Positions 28,486 through 38,617 of a stretch of 64,000 nt of DNA are shown here, piece after piece (the stretch's first letter is position 1; each line of letters starts with the position of its first letter). Source of the DNA: Rhodoplanes serenus (GTDB taxonomy: Bacteria > Pseudomonadota > Alphaproteobacteria > Rhizobiales > Xanthobacteraceae); assembly GCA_009720755.1 (NCBI GenBank), contig WNKV01000001.1, positions 248,001-312,000 of the forward strand, given 5' to 3'. Position numbers and translations under genes: made by a program. The notes beneath the pieces were generated by a model. The model did no database searches. It had not been told where the DNA came from and saw only the letters and a list, made by a program, of their open reading frames with translations.

Positions 28486-31400
28486 GGCGGCCGGCACCCG
28501 CTCGGTGATCTCCTGGACCACCCGCCGCCCGCGCGGACGCACCCGGCGTGACAGCACCGAGATCAGCACCGGCAGGGTGATCAGCACCAGCACCGGCGTG
28601 AGCGCCATGCCGCCGACCACCACGACGGCGAGCGGCCGCTGCACCTGGGAGCCGATGCCGGTCGACACCGCGGCCGGCAGCAGGCCGACACCGGCGATGA
28701 TGCAGGTCATCAGCACCGGCCGCATCTGCATCTCGCCGGCGCGCAGGATGGCGGTGCGCCGCCCGACGCCGGCATCGATCAGCGCGTTGTACTGCGTCAG
28801 GATGATGATGCCGTCCATCACGGCGATGCCGAACAGTGCCACGAAGCCGATCGCGGCCGAGACGCTGAACGGCGTGCCGGTGACCGCCAGCGCCAGCACG
28901 CCGCCGATCACCGCGAGCGGGATGACGCTCATGGCGAGCAGCGTGTCGAGGCCGGAGCCGAAGTTCAGGAACAGCAGGATGGCGATCAGCACCAGCGCGA
29001 TCGGCACCACCACTTGGAGCCGCGCGATGGCATCCTGGAGATTGCCGAACTCGCCGACCCATTCCAGCCGCGCGCCCGCCGGCAGCTTCACCTGCGCGGC
29101 GATCTTCTCCTGCGCCTCGCCGATGGCGCTGCCGAGATCGCGGTCGCGCACGCTGAACTTCACCGGCAGATAGCGCTGCTGGTTCTCCCGGTAGATGTAG
29201 GCGGCGCCGGAGACCAGCCGCACCGTCGCCACCTCGCCGAGCGGCACCTGGGTGACGCCGCCCGGCCCCTGCACGCCGATGCGAAGATTCTGGATCGCCT
29301 CCGGGCTCTGGCGGTACTGCGGCGCGAGGCGCACCACGATCGGGAAAAAGCGGTCGCTCGACGGCTCGTAGAGATTGCCCGCCGCCTCCCCACCGATCGC
29401 GGCCCGCACGGTGGCGTTGATGTCACCGGGCGTCAGCCCGTAGCGCGCCGCCCGCGCCCGATCGATGTCGATCTGCACGGTCGGCTGTCCGAGCGAGACG
29501 AACACCGCGAGATCGGCCACCCCCGGCACGCCGGCGAGCACGTCGCGGACCGCGTTGGCCTGCTCCGACAGGGCGCCGAGATCATTGCCGAACACCTTGA
29601 TCGAGTTCTCGCCCTTCACGCCGGACACCGCCTCGGCGACGTTGTCCTGGAGATACTGTGAGAAGTTGAAGGCGACGCCGGGGAACGCCGCGGTCAGGCG
29701 CGCCAGGATGTCGTCGGTGAGCGCCTCCTTGTCGAGCCCCTTGCGCCACTGGCTCGCCGGCTTGAGCGGCGCGAACAGCTCGACGTTGAAGAAGCCGGCC
29801 GGATCGGTGCCGTCGTCGGGCCGCCCCTGCTGCGACACCACGGTCTCGACCTCCGGGATGCCGCGCACCAGGGTCCGCATGCGGTTCACATAGGTGTTGC
29901 CCTCTTCCAGCGAGATGGTCGACGGCAGGCTGGCGCGAATCCACAGATTGCCCTCCTCGAGCTTGGGCAGGAACTCGAGGCCGAGCAGCCGCACCGCCAC
30001 GAGGGCGGCGACCATGAGCGTGACGGCCAGCCCGAGCACCACGGCGCGGTGGGTGAGCGCGGCGCGCAGCACCGGCATGTAGAGGGCGTGGAGCACGCGC
30101 ACCACCCGCGTCTCCGTCTCGCTCACCTGCTCGGGCAGCAAGAGCGCCGACAGCGCCGGCGCCACCGTGAAGGTGGCGATCAGCCCGCCGAGGAGCGCAT
30201 AGGCGTAGGTCTTCGCCATCGGGCCGAAGATGTGGCCCTCGACGCCGCTCAAGGTGAACAGCGGCAGGAACGCCGCCACGATGATGCCGGCCGAGAAGAA
30301 GATGGCACGGCCGACGCCGGCGCCGGCCACGTAGATCTCGGCGAGCTTGCCGGCGAAGCCGGCACCCGGCCCGGCATCGACGAACGAGCGCTGCTCGAGC
30401 GGCGTGGCGAGCCGGCGATAGATCGCCTCCACCATGATCACCGTGGCATCGACGATCAGCCCGAAATCGATCGCCCCGACCGACAGGAGGTTGGCGGATT
30501 CCCCGCGCAGCACCAGGATGCCGACCGCGAAGAACAGCGCGAACGGGATGGTAGCGCCAACGATCAGGGCGCCGCGTAGATTGCCGAGGAAGACCCATTG
30601 CAGGAGAACGATCAGCCCGATCCCGAACACCATGTTGTGCAGGACCGTCGCGGTGGTGATGTCGATCAGGTCCTTGCGGTCGTAGATGCGCTCGATGCGC
30701 ACGCCGGGCGGCAGGATGCCGGAGCCGTTGATCTGCGCCACCGCCTCGTGGACGCGGCGGATGGTCGGCATGCTCTGCTCGCCGCGGCGCATCAGCACGA
30801 TGCCCTGGACGATGTCGTCGTCGTCGTCCTTGCCGGCGATGCCGAGCCGCGGCTGATGGCCGATCGTGACGGCGGCGACGTCGCGCACCAGCACCGGGTT
30901 GCCGCCGCTCTGGGCGATCATGGTGTCGGCGATGTCGTCGATCGTGCGGATCAGGCCGACGCCGCGCACCACCGCGGCCTGGGTGCCGATGGTGACGGTG
31001 TTGCCGCCGACATTGATGTTGCTGTTCTGGAGCGCCTGGACGAGCTGCGGCAGCGTGAGCCCGTAGGACAAGAGCTTGGCGACGTCGACCTGGAGCTCGA
31101 ACGTCTTGGTCTTGCCGCCCCATCCCGTCACGTCGACGACGCCCGGCACCTGGCGGAAGCGGCGCGCCAGCACCCAGTCCTGGAGCGTCTTGAGATCGAG
31201 CACGCTGTAGCCCGGCGGGCCGACCAGCTTGTAACGATAGATCTCGCCAATCGGGCTCACCGGCGAGATCTGCGGCTGCGCGCCGCCGGGCAGCGGCGGC
31301 AGCGCGCCGAGCCGGTTCAGCACCTGCTGAAGGGCTTCCTCATAGGTGTAGTCGAAGGTGAACTGGAGGCTGACATTGGACAGGCCGTAGAGCGAGACGC

Positions 31401-31647
31401 TGCGGGTGGTGCGCAGGTTCTTGATGCCGGCGAGCTGGGTCTCGATCGGCACCGTGATGTAGCGCTCGATCTCCTCGGCCGAGAGACCCGGGCTCTGGGT
31501 GATCACCGTCACCATCGGGGGCGTCGGGTCCGGATACGCCTCGATGTTGAGCTGGCGAAACGCGAACAGGCCGCCGATGAGGGTCAGCACGAAGAGGCCG
31601 ACCATCAGCACGCGGTGACGCAGCACGAGGGCGAGGACGTGGGTCAT
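28483..31647 (-). CDS. czcA: CzcA-type heavy-metal RND pump
   Basis: 1054 residues. First helix HRVLMVGLFVLTLIGGLFAFRQLNIEAYPDP, then the porter loops with VSPIGEIYRYKLVGPPG. TM4 near residue 394 reads AIDFGLIVDATVIMVEAIYRRL: it has the complete D-x5-D-x6-E proton-relay triad of CzcA-type pumps (DFG, VD, VE), which fits divalent Zn/Co/Cd/Ni export better than Cu/Ag. Twelve membrane helices as in the family. It follows the adaptor gene after 95 bp and is separated from the plus-strand pump system by its opposite orientation. No CzcC outer-membrane gene is adjacent. Confidence 0.94.
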   Translation of the reverse strand: MTHVLALVLRHRVLMVGLFVLTLIGGLFAFRQLNIEAYPDPTPPMVTVITQSPGLSAEEIERYITVPIETQLAGIKNLRTTRSVSLYGLSNVSLQFTFDYTYEEALQQVLNRLGALPPLPGGAQPQISPVSPIGEIYRYKLVGPPGYSVLDLKTLQDWVLARRFRQVPGVVDVTGWGGKTKTFELQVDVAKLLSYGLTLPQLVQALQNSNINVGGNTVTIGTQAAVVRGVGLIRTIDDIADTMIAQSGGNPVLVRDVAAVTIGHQPRLGIAGKDDDDDIVQGIVLMRRGEQSMPTIRRVHEAVAQINGSGILPPGVRIERIYDRKDLIDITTATVLHNMVFGIGLIVLLQWVFLGNLRGALIVGATIPFALFFAVGILVLRGESANLLSVGAIDFGLIVDATVIMVEAIYRRLATPLEQRSFVDAGPGAGFAGKLAEIYVAGAGVGRAIFFSAGIIVAAFLPLFTLSGVEGHIFGPMAKTYAYALLGGLIATFTVAPALSALLLPEQVSETETRVVRVLHALYMPVLRAALTHRAVVLGLAVTLMVAALVAVRLLGLEFLPKLEEGNLWIRASLPSTISLEEGNTYVNRMRTLVRGIPEVETVVSQQGRPDDGTDPAGFFNVELFAPLKPASQWRKGLDKEALTDDILARLTAAFPGVAFNFSQYLQDNVAEAVSGVKGENSIKVFGNDLGALSEQANAVRDVLAGVPGVADLAVFVSLGQPTVQIDIDRARAARYGLTPGDINATVRAAIGGEAAGNLYEPSSDRFFPIVVRLAPQYRQSPEAIQNLRIGVQGPGGVTQVPLGEVATVRLVSGAAYIYRENQQRYLPVKFSVRDRDLGSAIGEAQEKIAAQVKLPAGARLEWVGEFGNLQDAIARLQVVVPIALVLIAILLFLNFGSGLDTLLAMSVIPLAVIGGVLALAVTGTPFSVSAAIGFVALFGIAVMDGIIILTQYNALIDAGVGRRTAILRAGEMQMRPVLMTCIIAGVGLLPAAVSTGIGSQVQRPLAVVVVGGMALTPVLVLITLPVLISVLSRRVRPRGRRVVQEITERVPAA

Positions 31648-31742
31648 CTCGGGGGTCGTCGCATTCCAGGGACGCCGCGGCCGCGCGGCGGCCGCTCAGT
31701 GATGCGGACGGATCGCCGCTCGCCGGCGCCGGCGCGCGCAGC

Positions 31743-32999
31743 TCAGGAGCCGCTCGCCAGGCGATCGATGAACAGGCTGCCGCGCACCACGATCTGCTCG
31801 CCGGCGCGCAGGCCGTCGGTCACCTCCACCAACCGTCCGTCGCTGAGGCCGGTCCGCACCGGCCGCAGCTCGATGGCGCCGTCGTGGCGCGCCACCCAGG
31901 CGTGAACCGCGCTGCCCTCGTAGATCAGCGCCTCCTTCGGCACCGCTGCGGCGACCACCTCGGGACGCAACCGCAGCGTCACGTTGGCGAACATCTCGGG
32001 CTTGAGCAGGCCGTCGCCGTTGTCGACGGTGGCGCGCACCATCAGGCGGCGGCTCACCGGATCGACGGCCGCCGCCACATAGTCGACGGTCGAGCGGAAC
32101 ACCCGGTCCGGATAGGCCAGCACCGTGAAGGCGACCTCCTGGCCAAGCCGCACCTTGCCGATGTCGGTCTCGCGCACATAGGCGGTGAGCCACACGGTCG
32201 AGAGATCACCGACCACGAAGACGGGATCGCCGGCGCCGGCCGAGACATACTGGCCGGGCCCGACCTTGCGGGCCACCACGGTGCCACCGAGCGGCGCCGA
32301 CACCGGGGTGTCGGGATTGATACGGCCGCTGCCCTGGAAGGTGCGGATGTCGTCGTCGCTGCGGCCGAGGATGCGCAGGCGGTTGCGCGCCGCCTCCAGC
32401 GCCGTGTCGGCCGAGCGCATGTCGTTCTGGGCGGCGATCAGCATGGCCTGCGCCTGCTGGAGATCCTTCAGCGGCGCCGCCTTGGCGTCGTAGAGATCGC
32501 GGGACCGCTTCTCGGTGATCTGCGCCAGCTCCAGCGCCGAGCGGGCCTTGTTCATGCCGGTCGCGGCGGCGATGAAGTCGTTCTGGGCCGACACCATGTC
32601 GGTCGCCTCGACCACGAACAGTGGCTGGCCGGGCTGGATCGCGTCACCCGCCTTGGCGAACAGGCGGGTCACCCGGCCCGCATAGGGCGAGAAGATCGGC
32701 GTGGAGCGATCCTCGTTGACGAGAATCTTGCCCTCGGTGGCGTAATCGGGGCTGAAGGCGTGCTCGACCACGGGCCGCACCGCCAGCGCGCTCCACTCGG
32801 CGTCCTTGGGGCGATAGAGGCGGCCGTCGGGCTTGGTCGTGACGACCGGCATCGGCGCCGTCGCCTTGCCGACCTGATGGCTGCTGAGCCATGTGGTGGC
32901 TCCCACCGCGCCGATGCCGAGCGCGAGCACGATCACGGCCGCCTGGGCCCGCCAGCCGATTGCGCGCAGGGCTCGCACTCCTGTCCGTCTGCGGATCAC
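31743..32999 (-). CDS. czcB: CzcB-type periplasmic adaptor
   Basis: 418 residues from the GTG at 32999, which has GGAGGACATC directly before it; upstream codons to 33356 are not homologous. An N-terminal anchor (AAVIVLALGIGAVGATTWLSS) precedes the membrane-fusion body: LYRPKDAEWSALAVRPV, FSPYAGRVTRLFAKAGDAIQPGQPLF (half lipoyl), a coiled hairpin (MNKARSALELAQITEKRSRDLYDAK...), GGTVVARKVGPGQYV, a beta-barrel (VWLTAYVRETDIGKVRLGQEV) and the membrane-proximal part. It connects CzcA to an outer-membrane channel. It heads the czcB-czcA operon. Confidence 0.92.
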   Translation of the reverse strand: MIRRRTGVRALRAIGWRAQAAVIVLALGIGAVGATTWLSSHQVGKATAPMPVVTTKPDGRLYRPKDAEWSALAVRPVVEHAFSPDYATEGKILVNEDRSTPIFSPYAGRVTRLFAKAGDAIQPGQPLFVVEATDMVSAQNDFIAAATGMNKARSALELAQITEKRSRDLYDAKAAPLKDLQQAQAMLIAAQNDMRSADTALEAARNRLRILGRSDDDIRTFQGSGRINPDTPVSAPLGGTVVARKVGPGQYVSAGAGDPVFVVGDLSTVWLTAYVRETDIGKVRLGQEVAFTVLAYPDRVFRSTVDYVAAAVDPVSRRLMVRATVDNGDGLLKPEMFANVTLRLRPEVVAAAVPKEALIYEGSAVHAWVARHDGAIELRPVRTGLSDGRLVEVTDGLRAGEQIVVRGSLFIDRLASGS

Positions 33000-33423
33000 G
33001 ATGTCCTCCGACCGCTCGCCTGGCTGCTGCCGTCGCGGTCCAGCTCGCGCGCGTGCCGATGCTCGCGCACACCATCGGGACCGCTCCTGCCGTTCCGCCC
33101 GCGGCGGCTTGCCGCCGACAGCCTCGAGCCTGAGACGCATCGGATCATCGGCGAGGTCGCCGCCGCACATGTCGACGTGCCGGGTCGCGGGCCGGGCGCA
33201 TCGGTGACCGGGCGAACAACTAGCGCTTTCGGCTGACACGGTCCTTACGGATCGTGTGGACGATAGCACCAAGCCATGAATCCATACTGATACTTGCAAG
33301 ACGAGAGTGATGCTCTCGTCGCGGCACGACGGGTCGCCGGCTCGGCAGCCCGACACGGCCGCGCCCGCCGCGGTCGCGGGCGGGCGCCAGCATCCGGATG
33401 CAGACGATCAGAGATCGAGTGGC
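33000..33423. other. Upstream region of czcB, no gene seen
   Basis: 424 bp between the small protein at 33.4 kb and czcB. It includes a locally AT-richer stretch (33241-33320) that is the most likely place for the czcB promoter, and the hairpin at 33300-33320. Open frames here are unsupported. Confidence 0.45.
33300..33320 (-). terminator. Hairpin between the 33.4-kb gene and czcB
   Basis: Perfect 8-bp stem GACGAGAG / CTCTCGTC with 5-base loop. On the minus strand it is followed by TTGCAAGTATC. A weak terminator for the 33.4-kb gene or part of the czcB control region. Confidence 0.4.
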
Positions 33424-33714
33424 TCAGGGATGCGGGAGGCCGGGAGCGCCAGGCACCGCCGCGCCGGCCCGGGACCGCGGCAGCGCCATGGCGCGAAGCC
33501 GCTCGAGCGCGCCACGCAGCTCGTCAGAATCGTCCCCGGTCGGCGCGTCGGCGATCATCGCCTCGACGAGATCGATCCAGCGCAGCGTCCATCGCTCGAC
33601 GTGGTCGACCGTCTCGGACGAGGGCGCCTGCTCGGCCTGCAAGGCCGCCATCTCGGCGAGCGCGCAGCGGAGCATCTCGGCAATCCGTTTCTGCTCGAAG
33701 TATCGGCCTTCCAT
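33424..33714 (-). CDS. Small helical protein of unknown function
   Basis: 96 residues from the ATG at 33714, with GGAGG seven bases upstream. Mostly helical and acidic: EGRYFEQKRIAEMLRCALAE, then DHVERWTLRWIDLVEAMIAD, with a Pro/Gly/Ala tail. No export signal. I do not recognise the family. It follows the leuC terminator and precedes czcB on the same strand. Confidence 0.6.
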   Translation of the reverse strand: MEGRYFEQKRIAEMLRCALAEMAALQAEQAPSSETVDHVERWTLRWIDLVEAMIADAPTGDDSDELRGALERLRAMALPRSRAGAAVPGAPGLPHP

Positions 33715-33886
33715 GCGGGACCTCCGGGCTGACGGTATTGCGATGTTCCGACACGGCATCCCGCGTCGCCAATCCGTGCAACCACCGATCGAGGCCGAGA
33801 TGGGCCCGCGCGGCCCGCGACGGACGGCCGCAACGCAAGGCGGACGCCCGTCGGCCTGCGGCACACCGGCATGGGCCATAAACAAA

Positions 33887-33916
33887 GGCAGCACGGCGAG
33901 GGATCGCCGTGCTGCC
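33887..33916 (-). terminator. Strong intrinsic terminator after leuC
   Basis: Perfect 13-bp stem GGCAGCACGGCGA / TCGCCGTGCTGCC with a 4-base loop. On the minus strand it is followed by TTTGTTTAT. It begins 24 bp after the leuC stop and is the clearest rho-independent terminator of the window. Confidence 0.9.
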
Positions 33917-33939
33917 TCGCAGCCAGTCGGCAGCAGGGT

Positions 33940-35343
33940 TCAGCGCCAGGTGCGCACGTCGACGAAGTGCCCGGCCAACGCGGCGGCGGCGGCCATCTCG
34001 GGCGACACCAGGTGGGTGCGGCCCTTGTAGCCCTGGCGCCCCTCGAAGTTGCGGTTCGAGGTGGAGGCGCAGCGCTCGCCCGGCGCCAGCTTGTCGGGGT
34101 TCATGGCGAGGCACATGGAGCAGCCCGGCTCGCGCCATTCGAAGCCCGCCGCCTTGAAGATGGCGTCGAGCCCCTCGGCCTCGGCCTGCTCCTTCACCAG
34201 TCCCGAGCCCGGCACCACCATGGCCTTGACGGTGGCGCTGACGGTCCGGCCCTTCACCAGCGCCGCGACGGCACGCAGGTCCTCGATGCGCGAGTTGGTG
34301 CAGGAGCCGATGAACACCCGGTCGACCGCGATGTCGGTGACCTTCTCGCCGCCCTGGAGGCCCATGTAACGCAGCGCCGCCTCGGCAGCGGTGCGCTTCC
34401 TCTCGTCGGCGATCTCGGCCGGCACCGGCACGCGACCGTCCACCGCCACCACCTGCTCGGGGCTGGTGCCCCAGGTGACCAGCGGCGGCAGGGCGGCGGC
34501 GTCGAGCGTCACCACGGCGTCGAAATGCGCGCCCTCGTCGGAGCGCAGCGTCTCCCAGTAGCGCAGGGCGCGATCCCACGCCTCGCCCTTCGGGGCCTTG
34601 GGCCGGTCCTTCAGATAGGCGTACGTCTTCTCGTCGGGGGCCACCATGCCGGCGCGGGCACCGCCCTCGATCGACATGTTGCAGATGGTCATGCGCCCTT
34701 CCATCGACAGCGCGCGGATCGCCTCGCCCGCATACTCGATGGTGTAGCCGGTGCCGCCCGCCGTGCCGATCTGGCCGATCACCGCCAGGATGATGTCCTT
34801 GGCGGTGACGCCCGGCGGCAGGGTGTTGTTCACCTGCACCAGCATGTTCTTGGACTTCTTCTGGATCAGCGTCTGGGTGGCGAGCACGTGCTCGACCTCC
34901 GAGGTGCCGATGCCGTAGGCGAGCGCCCCGAAGGCGCCGTGGGTCGCGGTGTGGCTGTCGCCGCAGACGATCGTGGTGCCGGGCAGCGTGAAGCCCTGCT
35001 CCGGCCCGATGACGTGGACGATGCCCTGCCGCTTGTCGAACTCGTTGTAGTATTCGAGGCCGAAATGCGCGGCGTTGTCGGCCAGCGCGGCGATCTGGGC
35101 GGCGCTCTCCGGGTCCTCGTTGGGCTGCGAGCGGTCGGTGGTCGGCACGTTGTGATCGACCACGCACAGCGTCTTCTCGGGAGCGCGCACCTTGCGGCCC
35201 GTCATGCGCAGGCCCTCGAACGCCTGCGGGCTCGTCACCTCGTGGACGAGGTGACGGTCGATGTAGATGAGACAGGTGCCGTCGGGCTGCTGATCGACGA
35301 CGTGGTCGTCCCAGATCTTGTCATAGAGAGTGCGCGGGTTCAT
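33940..35343 (-). CDS. leuC: 3-isopropylmalate dehydratase large subunit
   Basis: 467 residues from the ATG at 35343: [36 protein letters not shown]. Aconitase-superfamily motifs include [34 protein letters not shown] and the 4Fe-4S cysteines in [17 protein letters not shown] and [15 protein letters not shown]. With LeuD it isomerises isopropylmalate in leucine synthesis. LeuD and LeuB are not in the window. Position downstream of rplS is the usual alphaproteobacterial order; the gene ends at a strong terminator. Confidence 0.98.
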   Translation of the reverse strand: MNPRTLYDKIWDDHVVDQQPDGTCLIYIDRHLVHEVTSPQAFEGLRMTGRKVRAPEKTLCVVDHNVPTTDRSQPNEDPESAAQIAALADNAAHFGLEYYNEFDKRQGIVHVIGPEQGFTLPGTTIVCGDSHTATHGAFGALAYGIGTSEVEHVLATQTLIQKKSKNMLVQVNNTLPPGVTAKDIILAVIGQIGTAGGTGYTIEYAGEAIRALSMEGRMTICNMSIEGGARAGMVAPDEKTYAYLKDRPKAPKGEAWDRALRYWETLRSDEGAHFDAVVTLDAAALPPLVTWGTSPEQVVAVDGRVPVPAEIADERKRTAAEAALRYMGLQGGEKVTDIAVDRVFIGSCTNSRIEDLRAVAALVKGRTVSATVKAMVVPGSGLVKEQAEAEGLDAIFKAAGFEWREPGCSMCLAMNPDKLAPGERCASTSNRNFEGRQGYKGRTHLVSPEMAAAAALAGHFVDVRTWR

Positions 35344-35637
35344 CGGCAGGTCTCGCGAGGTTCTTGGGGCGCTTGAAAGCAGATCGGCGGAAAGCGCGGG
35401 TGCGGCGCCGCGCGCCGTCAGCGCGGCCGGGCCGGGAGCGTGGCCGTGAGGCGGCCGAAGAAGCGCCAGGGCAGCCGGGCATGGTCGTCGAGCACCACGC
35501 GCGCGACCGGCTCCGAGCGCGTCACGCCCGCCCGCAGTCGCCCGCACTGTGCCTGAAACGGCGTCATGCGGGGTCTGTAGCAAATCCAAACTGGCGCCAC
35601 AACGAATGTCGGTGCCGCGGCGCACACGCCGGCCGCC

Positions 35638-36096
35638 TCACTCGGCCACGGCCTCGACCTCGAGGCGGGCGCCTTCACGGCCGAGCCGGCGCGCCAGCAC
35701 GCGGCCGTCGTCGAGGCTGTCGACCGGAATGCGGCCGACGCCGCCATGGACCGGCTCGCTCACCACGGGGCGCAACAGCGTGCGGCCGTCGACCCGGATG
35801 TCGATGCGCCGGCCCACATGGGCCGTGGTGAAGCGCGCGAACGCCTCGCGGCCGGCCGTCGTGAGGATGAAGTCGACCACGGCGCGACCGCTGCGCTCGT
35901 CGATGCCGGACACCGCCTCGGAGACGTCGAGACGCACCGGCTCGGCGGCGGCCGGCGTGGCGGTCCCGATGGCTGCCATCATGGACGCTACCATCAGGAA
36001 CGTCGCGAGCACGCGGGCGACGCGGCGCGCCGGCCTGCGCCGACACGAAAGAAGGCCGGACGAGCCGGCCTTCGGAGGTGTCGGTGACACGGGCAT
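35638..36096 (-). CDS. Secreted protein with SecD-P1-like domain
   Basis: Up to 152 residues; the start is uncertain (ATG 36096, or a later GTG near 36012). A signal peptide (VLATFLMVASMMAAIGTATPAAA) precedes a domain with DVSEAVSGIDERSGRAVVDFILTTAGREAFARFTTAHVGRRIDIRVDGR and VVSEPVHGGVGRIPV. This resembles the periplasmic P1 head domain of SecD found as a stand-alone protein. No enzyme motif is visible. It starts 7 bp after rplS, yet a terminator-like hairpin (36051-36073) lies inside its first codons, so either that hairpin attenuates or the true start is downstream. Confidence 0.7.
   Translation of the reverse strand: MPVSPTPPKAGSSGLLSCRRRPARRVARVLATFLMVASMMAAIGTATPAAAEPVRLDVSEAVSGIDERSGRAVVDFILTTAGREAFARFTTAHVGRRIDIRVDGRTLLRPVVSEPVHGGVGRIPVDSLDDGRVLARRLGREGARLEVEAVAE
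36051..36073 (-). terminator. Terminator-like hairpin after rplS
   Basis: Perfect 9-bp stem GAAGGCCGG / CCGGCCTTC with loop ACGAG. On the minus strand it is followed by TTTCGT. It lies 31 bp after the rplS stop, inside the first codons of the next gene if that gene starts at 36096. Could be a terminator or an attenuator. Confidence 0.6.
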
Positions 36097-36103
36097 CGTG
36101 GCC

Positions 36104-36517
36104 TTATTCGGCGGCCCCGGCCGTCGCGGTCTCGCGGTCGCTGCCGCGCTCGCCCGGGCGATCCTGGCGCTCGGTGATGCGGGCCGACTTGCCGCGCCGC
36201 GAGCGCAGGTAATACAGCTTCGCCCGGCGCACCTTGCCGCGGCGCACCACCTTGATGGAGTCGATCAGCGGCGAGTACAGCGGGAAGACACGCTCGACGC
36301 CCTCGCCGTAAGAAATCTTACGGACCGTGAAGTTCTGGTTGAGCCCACCACCCGAGCGGGCGATGCAGACACCCTCGTAGGCCTGCACGCGGGTGCGGTC
36401 GCCTTCCTTGACCTTCACGTTGACGATGACGGTGTCGCCGGGGCCGAAATCGGGGATGTCCTTGCCGGCGGACAGCTTGGCGATCTGCTCGTTCTCGAGC
36501 TCTTGAATCAGGTTCAT
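36104..36517 (-). CDS. rplS: 50S ribosomal protein L19
   Basis: 137 residues from the ATG at 36517: [30 protein letters not shown], then [47 protein letters not shown] and [15 protein letters not shown]. This is complete L19 with a short acidic/Thr-rich tail ([13 protein letters not shown]) typical of Alphaproteobacteria. GGAG lies upstream. It follows trmD in the conserved ffh-rpsP-rimM-trmD-rplS order and sits at the 30S/50S interface. Confidence 0.97.
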   Translation of the reverse strand: MNLIQELENEQIAKLSAGKDIPDFGPGDTVIVNVKVKEGDRTRVQAYEGVCIARSGGGLNQNFTVRKISYGEGVERVFPLYSPLIDSIKVVRRGKVRRAKLYYLRSRRGKSARITERQDRPGERGSDRETATAGAAE

Positions 36518-36614
36518 GGGGAGGTCTCCAGCGCTGCGTCTGGCGCAAGCGCGCCGGTCTGTCAGTCGGTATGCTACGGGTTGGGCGTGCCTATACGCCA
36601 TGTCGACGGCTTTG

Positions 36615-37442
36615 TCATCCGTCGGTCGTCTTTTTTGGATCGTCTCTGGGCGCGTTGGGCGTTGGGCTGCTGCCCGTTTCGGCGACCCCGGACAGGCGGG
36701 CGAGTTGGGCGGCCCACAGGTCCGGACGCCGCTCACGGGTCAGCCGCTCCGCCTCGGCACGACGCCACGCCGCCACCCGGGCGTGATCGCCGGAGACCAG
36801 GACGGGCGGGATGTCGCGCCCCTCGAACACCTGCGGCCGGGTGTAGTGCGGATACTCCAGAAGCCCGTCCGAAAAACTCTCCTCGGTGCCGGAGGCGGCG
36901 GCGCCCATGACGCCGGGCAGCAGCCGCACGCAGGCATCGATCAGCACCATGGCGGCGAGCTCGCCGCCCGACAGGACGTAGTCGCCGATCGACACCTCCT
37001 CCAGGCCGCGCGCCGCGATCACCCGCTCGTCGACGCCCTCGAAGCGGCCGCACACCACGACGACCCCCGGACCGGCGGCGAGCTGCGCCACACGCTGCTG
37101 AGTCAGCGGTCGTCCGCGCGGGCTGGTGAGCAGGCAGGGGCGGCGATCGCCCGCGTCCGTCCCGGCCGCATCGGCAGCCGTCACCGCATCGGAGGTCGTC
37201 ACCGCATCGGAGGTCGTCACCGCATCGATGGCGCGGGCCAGCACGTCGGCGCGCATCACCATGCCGGGACCGCCGCCGGCCGGCGTGTCGTCGACGCTGC
37301 GATGACGATCGGTGGCGAAGCCGCGCAGGTCCACGGCCGCCAGCTCCCAGAGGCCGCGCGTCAGCGCCTTCCCGGCGAGGCTGTGGCCGAGCGGCCCCGG
37401 GAACATGTCGGGAAAGATGGTGATCACGCTGGCGCGCCACAT
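36615..37442 (-). CDS. trmD: tRNA (guanine-37-N1)-methyltransferase
   Basis: 275 residues. SPOUT-fold motifs: [84 protein letters not shown] and [20 protein letters not shown]. It methylates G37 of tRNAs reading CNN and prevents frameshifts. An insertion around residues 72-100 ([19 protein letters not shown]) is encoded by an 18-bp tandem repeat, longer than in standard TrmD. Between rimM and rplS. Confidence 0.97.
   Translation of the reverse strand: MWRASVITIFPDMFPGPLGHSLAGKALTRGLWELAAVDLRGFATDRHRSVDDTPAGGGPGMVMRADVLARAIDAVTTSDAVTTSDAVTAADAAGTDAGDRRPCLLTSPRGRPLTQQRVAQLAAGPGVVVVCGRFEGVDERVIAARGLEEVSIGDYVLSGGELAAMVLIDACVRLLPGVMGAAASGTEESFSDGLLEYPHYTRPQVFEGRDIPPVLVSGDHARVAAWRRAEAERLTRERRPDLWAAQLARLSGVAETGSSPTPNAPRDDPKKTTDG
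37181..37227. repeat. 18-bp tandem repeat inside trmD
   Basis: Unit TCACCGCATCGGAGGTCG at 37181-37198, exactly repeated at 37199-37216, and a partial third copy to 37227. It encodes repeated DAVTTS in a loop of TrmD. An in-frame multiple of three, so copy changes keep the frame. Confidence 0.9.
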
Positions 37443-37466
37443 GGTCGGCTCCTCGGACGCCTCGGA

Positions 37467-38021
37467 TCAGCGCGCGTCGGAACCGCCCGGCGCGGCGGGC
37501 TCGTCGTCGCCGAGCAGGCCCGACGGCGGATCGATCACCACGCGGCCGGCGGCGACATCGATCTCCGGCACCGCCGCCTTGCTGAACGGCACCAGCAGGG
37601 TGTCACCACGCGGCGGCGCGATCTCCAGGATGTCGCCGGCCCCGAAGTTCTGCACCGCGATCACGGTGCCGAGCGCCGCCCCGGCGGTATCGACCGCGGC
37701 GAGACCGATCAGGTCGGCGTGGTAGTACTCGTCCTCACCGGCCGGCGCCAATTTGTCGCGGCCGACATAGAGCTCGATATTGCGCAGCGCCTCGGCGGCG
37801 GTGCGGTCGGTCACCCCCTTCAGGCGTGCCAGGAAGCAGTCCTTGGCGGGCTTGAGGGCGGCGATCTCGATCACCCGGCCGTCGGCGGTGGACAGCGGGC
37901 CGTAGCGGGCCACGGCGGCGGGATCGGCCGTGAACGACCACAGCCGCACCTCGCCGCGCACGCCCGACGGCGCCCCGATGCGGGCGACGCAGACGCGCTT
38001 GTCGGTGGGAGAGGCCGGCAT
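37467..38021 (-). CDS. rimM: Ribosome maturation factor RimM
   Basis: 184 residues from the ATG at 38021 ([31 protein letters not shown]). The RimM N-domain is followed by the PRC-barrel ([38 protein letters not shown]... [29 protein letters not shown]). It binds S19 and helps 30S head maturation. Codons upstream to 38117 are low-complexity. Between rpsP and trmD. Confidence 0.96.
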   Translation of the reverse strand: MPASPTDKRVCVARIGAPSGVRGEVRLWSFTADPAAVARYGPLSTADGRVIEIAALKPAKDCFLARLKGVTDRTAAEALRNIELYVGRDKLAPAGEDEYYHADLIGLAAVDTAGAALGTVIAVQNFGAGDILEIAPPRGDTLLVPFSKAAVPEIDVAAGRVVIDPPSGLLGDDEPAAPGGSDAR

Positions 38022-38200
38022 CGGGGGGCTCGCGGTGGCGGCGGGGGCCACATCCTGCGAGGCCCGGCGGCGCCGGGCACCCGAGGACGAGGACGAACAG
38101 GGTCCGGCGCGGCGCACCGTCGATCCTCAAGGCGAGGAGCGGTGCACCGCACCGCGTCTCGAGCCATGCGGCGCCGGCGCCGCCGCGGCGAAGATCAGGC

Positions 38201-38545
38201 TCACGCAGCCTTGGCGCCCTTGGCCTTCGCCTCGGCCATCGCCTTGCGCTCCTTGCGCGGGATCGCCTTCTCGGGGTTGTTGTGCGGCTCGCGCTTCATG
38301 ATGCCGGCCTCGTCGAGGAAGCGCAGGATGCGGTCCGACGGGGTGGCGCCCTTGGCGAGCCACGCCTTGGCCTTCTCCAGGTCGAACTTCAGACGGTCGG
38401 CCTGCTCCTTCGGCAGCAGCGGATTGAAGTAGCCGATGCGCTCGATGAAGCGGCCGTCACGCGGGCTGCGCGAGTCGGCGACCACGATGTGATAGAACGG
38501 CCGCTTCTTGGTGCCGGCCCGGGCCATCCGGATTCGCAGCGACAT
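38201..38545 (-). CDS. rpsP: 30S ribosomal protein S16
   Basis: 114 residues: [45 protein letters not shown], complete S16, then a Lys/Ala-rich C-terminal tail ([14 protein letters not shown]) usual in Alphaproteobacteria. Follows ffh after 72 bp and precedes rimM. Confidence 0.98.
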   Translation of the reverse strand: MSLRIRMARAGTKKRPFYHIVVADSRSPRDGRFIERIGYFNPLLPKEQADRLKFDLEKAKAWLAKGATPSDRILRFLDEAGIMKREPHNNPEKAIPRKERKAMAEAKAKGAKAA

Positions 38546-38617
38546 GTCTTGGTCCTCTCTTCTCGTCTGCTCGCGGCGCCCGGTCGGTCCGATGCGCCAG
38601 GGGTCGAAATTCCAGTC

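Noticed and set aside
33895..33940. Small RNA gene at the strong hairpin after leuC
   Set aside because: The hairpin with its T-rich tail on the minus strand is fully explained as the leuC terminator.
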